Assembly (NCBI GenBank): GCA_945913015.1
Contig: CAMECH010000004.1
Span: forward strand, 1-64,000
Direction: 5' to 3'
Source of the DNA: an uncultured Bacteroides sp.
GTDB taxonomy: Bacteria > Bacillota > Clostridia > Lachnospirales > Lachnospiraceae
DNA: 64,000 nt
Shown here: positions 63,128 to 64,000 of the stretch, one piece after another
Position numbering within the stretch: position 1 is the first letter of the stretch
Layout of the letters: each line of letters opens with the position of its first letter
Translations under genes and position numbers: made by a program
Notes under the pieces: generated by a model
Told to the model about the DNA's origin: nothing
The model's input: the letters and a program-made list of their open reading frames with translations, nothing else
Databases searched by the model: none

Positions 63128-63922
63128 ATGGGAATACCGGTAAAATTGCAGGTTTTTGAAGGACCGCTTGACCTTCTTCTGCACCTGATTGACAAGAATA
63201 AAGTTAATATTTACGATATACCGATTGCTATGATTGCAGAGCAGTATATGGAATATGTAAATCAGATGGACAAGGAGGACCTTAATGTAGTCAGTGAATT
63301 CCTTGTTATGGCGGCAACACTTCTTGATATAAAATCAAGAATGCTTCTTCCTAAAGAGGTCAATGAGGAGGGCGAGGAAGAGGATCCGAGACAGGAACTT
63401 GTAGAACAGCTTTTACAATATAAGATGTTTAAATATGCCTCACTGGAGTTAAAGGACAGGCAGGTGGATGCAGAGCGTTCGCTGTATAAGCCTTCAACAC
63501 TGCCTGCGGAGGTGGAAAGTTACAGACCTCCGGTTGATTTGGAAGAACTTGTGGGTGATATGACGTTATCAAAGCTTAACAGCATTTTTCAGGAGGTAAT
63601 GAAGCGTCAGGAGGAAAAGATTGACCCAATACGAAGCAAGTTTGGGAAAATCAAAAAGGAAGAGGTTTCATTGGAGGAGAGGCTTGTTGAAGTCAAAGCA
63701 TTTTTGATGAATAACAGAAATTTCAGTTTCCGCCAGCTCCTTTTGGACCGTCCCGGCAAAATTTCAACGATAGTTACATTTCTTGTTGTACTTGAACTGA
63801 TTAAAACGGGATTTCTTTCGGTAGAACAGGACGGGATAATGTCTGATATAAGGCTTACTGTTAAAAATGATCCTGCAATGATTGGAAATATGGAGGTCGA
63901 AAATGGATTTGGAGAAAATTGA
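63128..63922 (+). CDS. scpA: Segregation and condensation protein ScpA (kleisin)
   Basis: 264 residues. The N-terminal FEGPLDLLLHLIDKNKVNIYDIPIA binds the SMC neck, followed by EFLVMAATLLDIKSRMLLP. A charged middle and a C-terminal winged helix that binds the SMC head complete the kleisin. TTGGAGAG precedes ATG 63128. Overlaps scpB by 20 bases. Confidence 0.97.
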   Translation: MGIPVKLQVFEGPLDLLLHLIDKNKVNIYDIPIAMIAEQYMEYVNQMDKEDLNVVSEFLVMAATLLDIKSRMLLPKEVNEEGEEEDPRQELVEQLLQYKMFKYASLELKDRQVDAERSLYKPSTLPAEVESYRPPVDLEELVGDMTLSKLNSIFQEVMKRQEEKIDPIRSKFGKIKKEEVSLEERLVEVKAFLMNNRNFSFRQLLLDRPGKISTIVTFLVVLELIKTGFLSVEQDGIMSDIRLTVKNDPAMIGNMEVENGFGEN

Positions 63923-64000
63923 GGCTTCAATTGAAGCTGTTTTATTCACTATGGGAGAATCTGTTGAAGTGGATAAGATTGCTGCTGCAATTGAGCAGGA
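63903..64000 (+). CDS. scpB: Segregation and condensation protein ScpB (5' part, cut by window end)
   Basis: ATG 63903, after GGAGG (63892-63896), opens a frame beginning MDLEKIEASIEAVLFTMGE, then SVEVDKIAAAIEQ. This is the first winged-helix of ScpB, which dimerises and binds the ScpA middle. Only about 32 codons lie in the window. Confidence 0.93.
   Translation, partial: MDLEKIEASIEAVLFTMGESVEVDKIAAAIEQ

Overview
The window reads as chromosomal core sequence of an anaerobic, low-to-moderate GC Firmicute of class Clostridia, most likely family Lachnospiraceae (inference). Supporting evidence: PASTA kinase and IreB, sigma-G and sigma-K, a Tyr-type T-box leader, an FMN riboswitch, formate-THF ligase, an oxygen-independent (radical SAM) style of enzymes, an aldo/keto reductase carrying two 4Fe-4S motifs, a FucO-type alcohol dehydrogenase, and a MurE with the DNPR motif of meso-diaminopimelate peptidoglycan. 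I see no tRNA, rRNA, CRISPR array, prophage or transposase gene.

Layout. 1-1450: Tyr T-box leader and DAHP synthase. 1573-3215: ECF sigma factor with a membrane DUF4349 partner. 3410-7466: cell-wall amidase, lepA, hemW. 7559-9654: PhoP/PhoR-like two-component pair, followed by uppP. 10724-14197: tepA and ftsK/spoIIIE. 14220-28719: a long co-directional run fhs, murE, priA, def, fmt, YugP-like protease, rsmB, rlmN, prpC, prkC, rsgA, rpe, closed by a terminator. 28830-29606 (minus): sigG. 29800-33192: lactonase-fold protein, dus, Dabb protein, YlmC/YmxH protein, nrdR. 33245-36791: yqeG, aroE, aroK, aroQ and an aminotransferase. 36837-37969: FMN riboswitch and ribU. 38055-41869: small lipoprotein, nadE, and (minus) an odd AMP-binding protein. 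42029-47419: ireB, ruvX, DUF1292, RNase J, YlbF, short MltG-like protein, trmR, U32 peptidase, an order close to the yrzL-yrrK-yrzB-yrrL-yrrM-yrrO region of Bacillus. 47499-49966: sigK, a histone-H1-like DUF6465 protein, a membrane-anchored unknown. 50043-52849: pilB and pilT. 52947-55206 (minus): polysaccharide deacetylase and DacF-type carboxypeptidase. 55366-59406: tcdA, fucO, a hairpin-rich intergenic region, a zinc-ribbon unknown and a Fe-S aldo/keto reductase. 59465-62928: 6S RNA, a SpoIID-domain protein and (minus) a YihY membrane protein. 63128-64000: scpA and the start of scpB.

How the genes connect. Aromatic amino-acid supply is split between the T-box-controlled first step (DAHP synthase) and the aroE-aroK-aroQ cluster. 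Cell-wall growth and its control are heavily represented: murE, uppP, amidase, DacF, deacetylase, SpoIID protein, MltG-like protein, and the PrkC/PrpC/IreB signalling trio. Translation and its quality control are covered by lepA, def, fmt, rsmB, rlmN, rsgA, trmR, U32, dus and tcdA. sigG, sigK, a SpoIID-domain protein and a YlmC/YmxH protein place the organism in an endospore-forming lineage, whether or not it still sporulates.

The non-ordinary content is mostly non-coding: a 212-bp nested palindrome (31806-32017) with a diverged half copy at 3216-3306; an array of four hairpins (57521-57654) whose first 29 bases recur exactly at the def stop codon (20242-20270); and four 15-bp repeats that repeat the sigG stop codon in frame. 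The least ordinary proteins are an AMP-binding protein with several degenerate core motifs, an MltG-like protein without its catalytic domain, and a zinc-ribbon protein preceded by a tiny, translationally coupled reading frame. I do not see a clear new multi-gene system; these are the best candidates.
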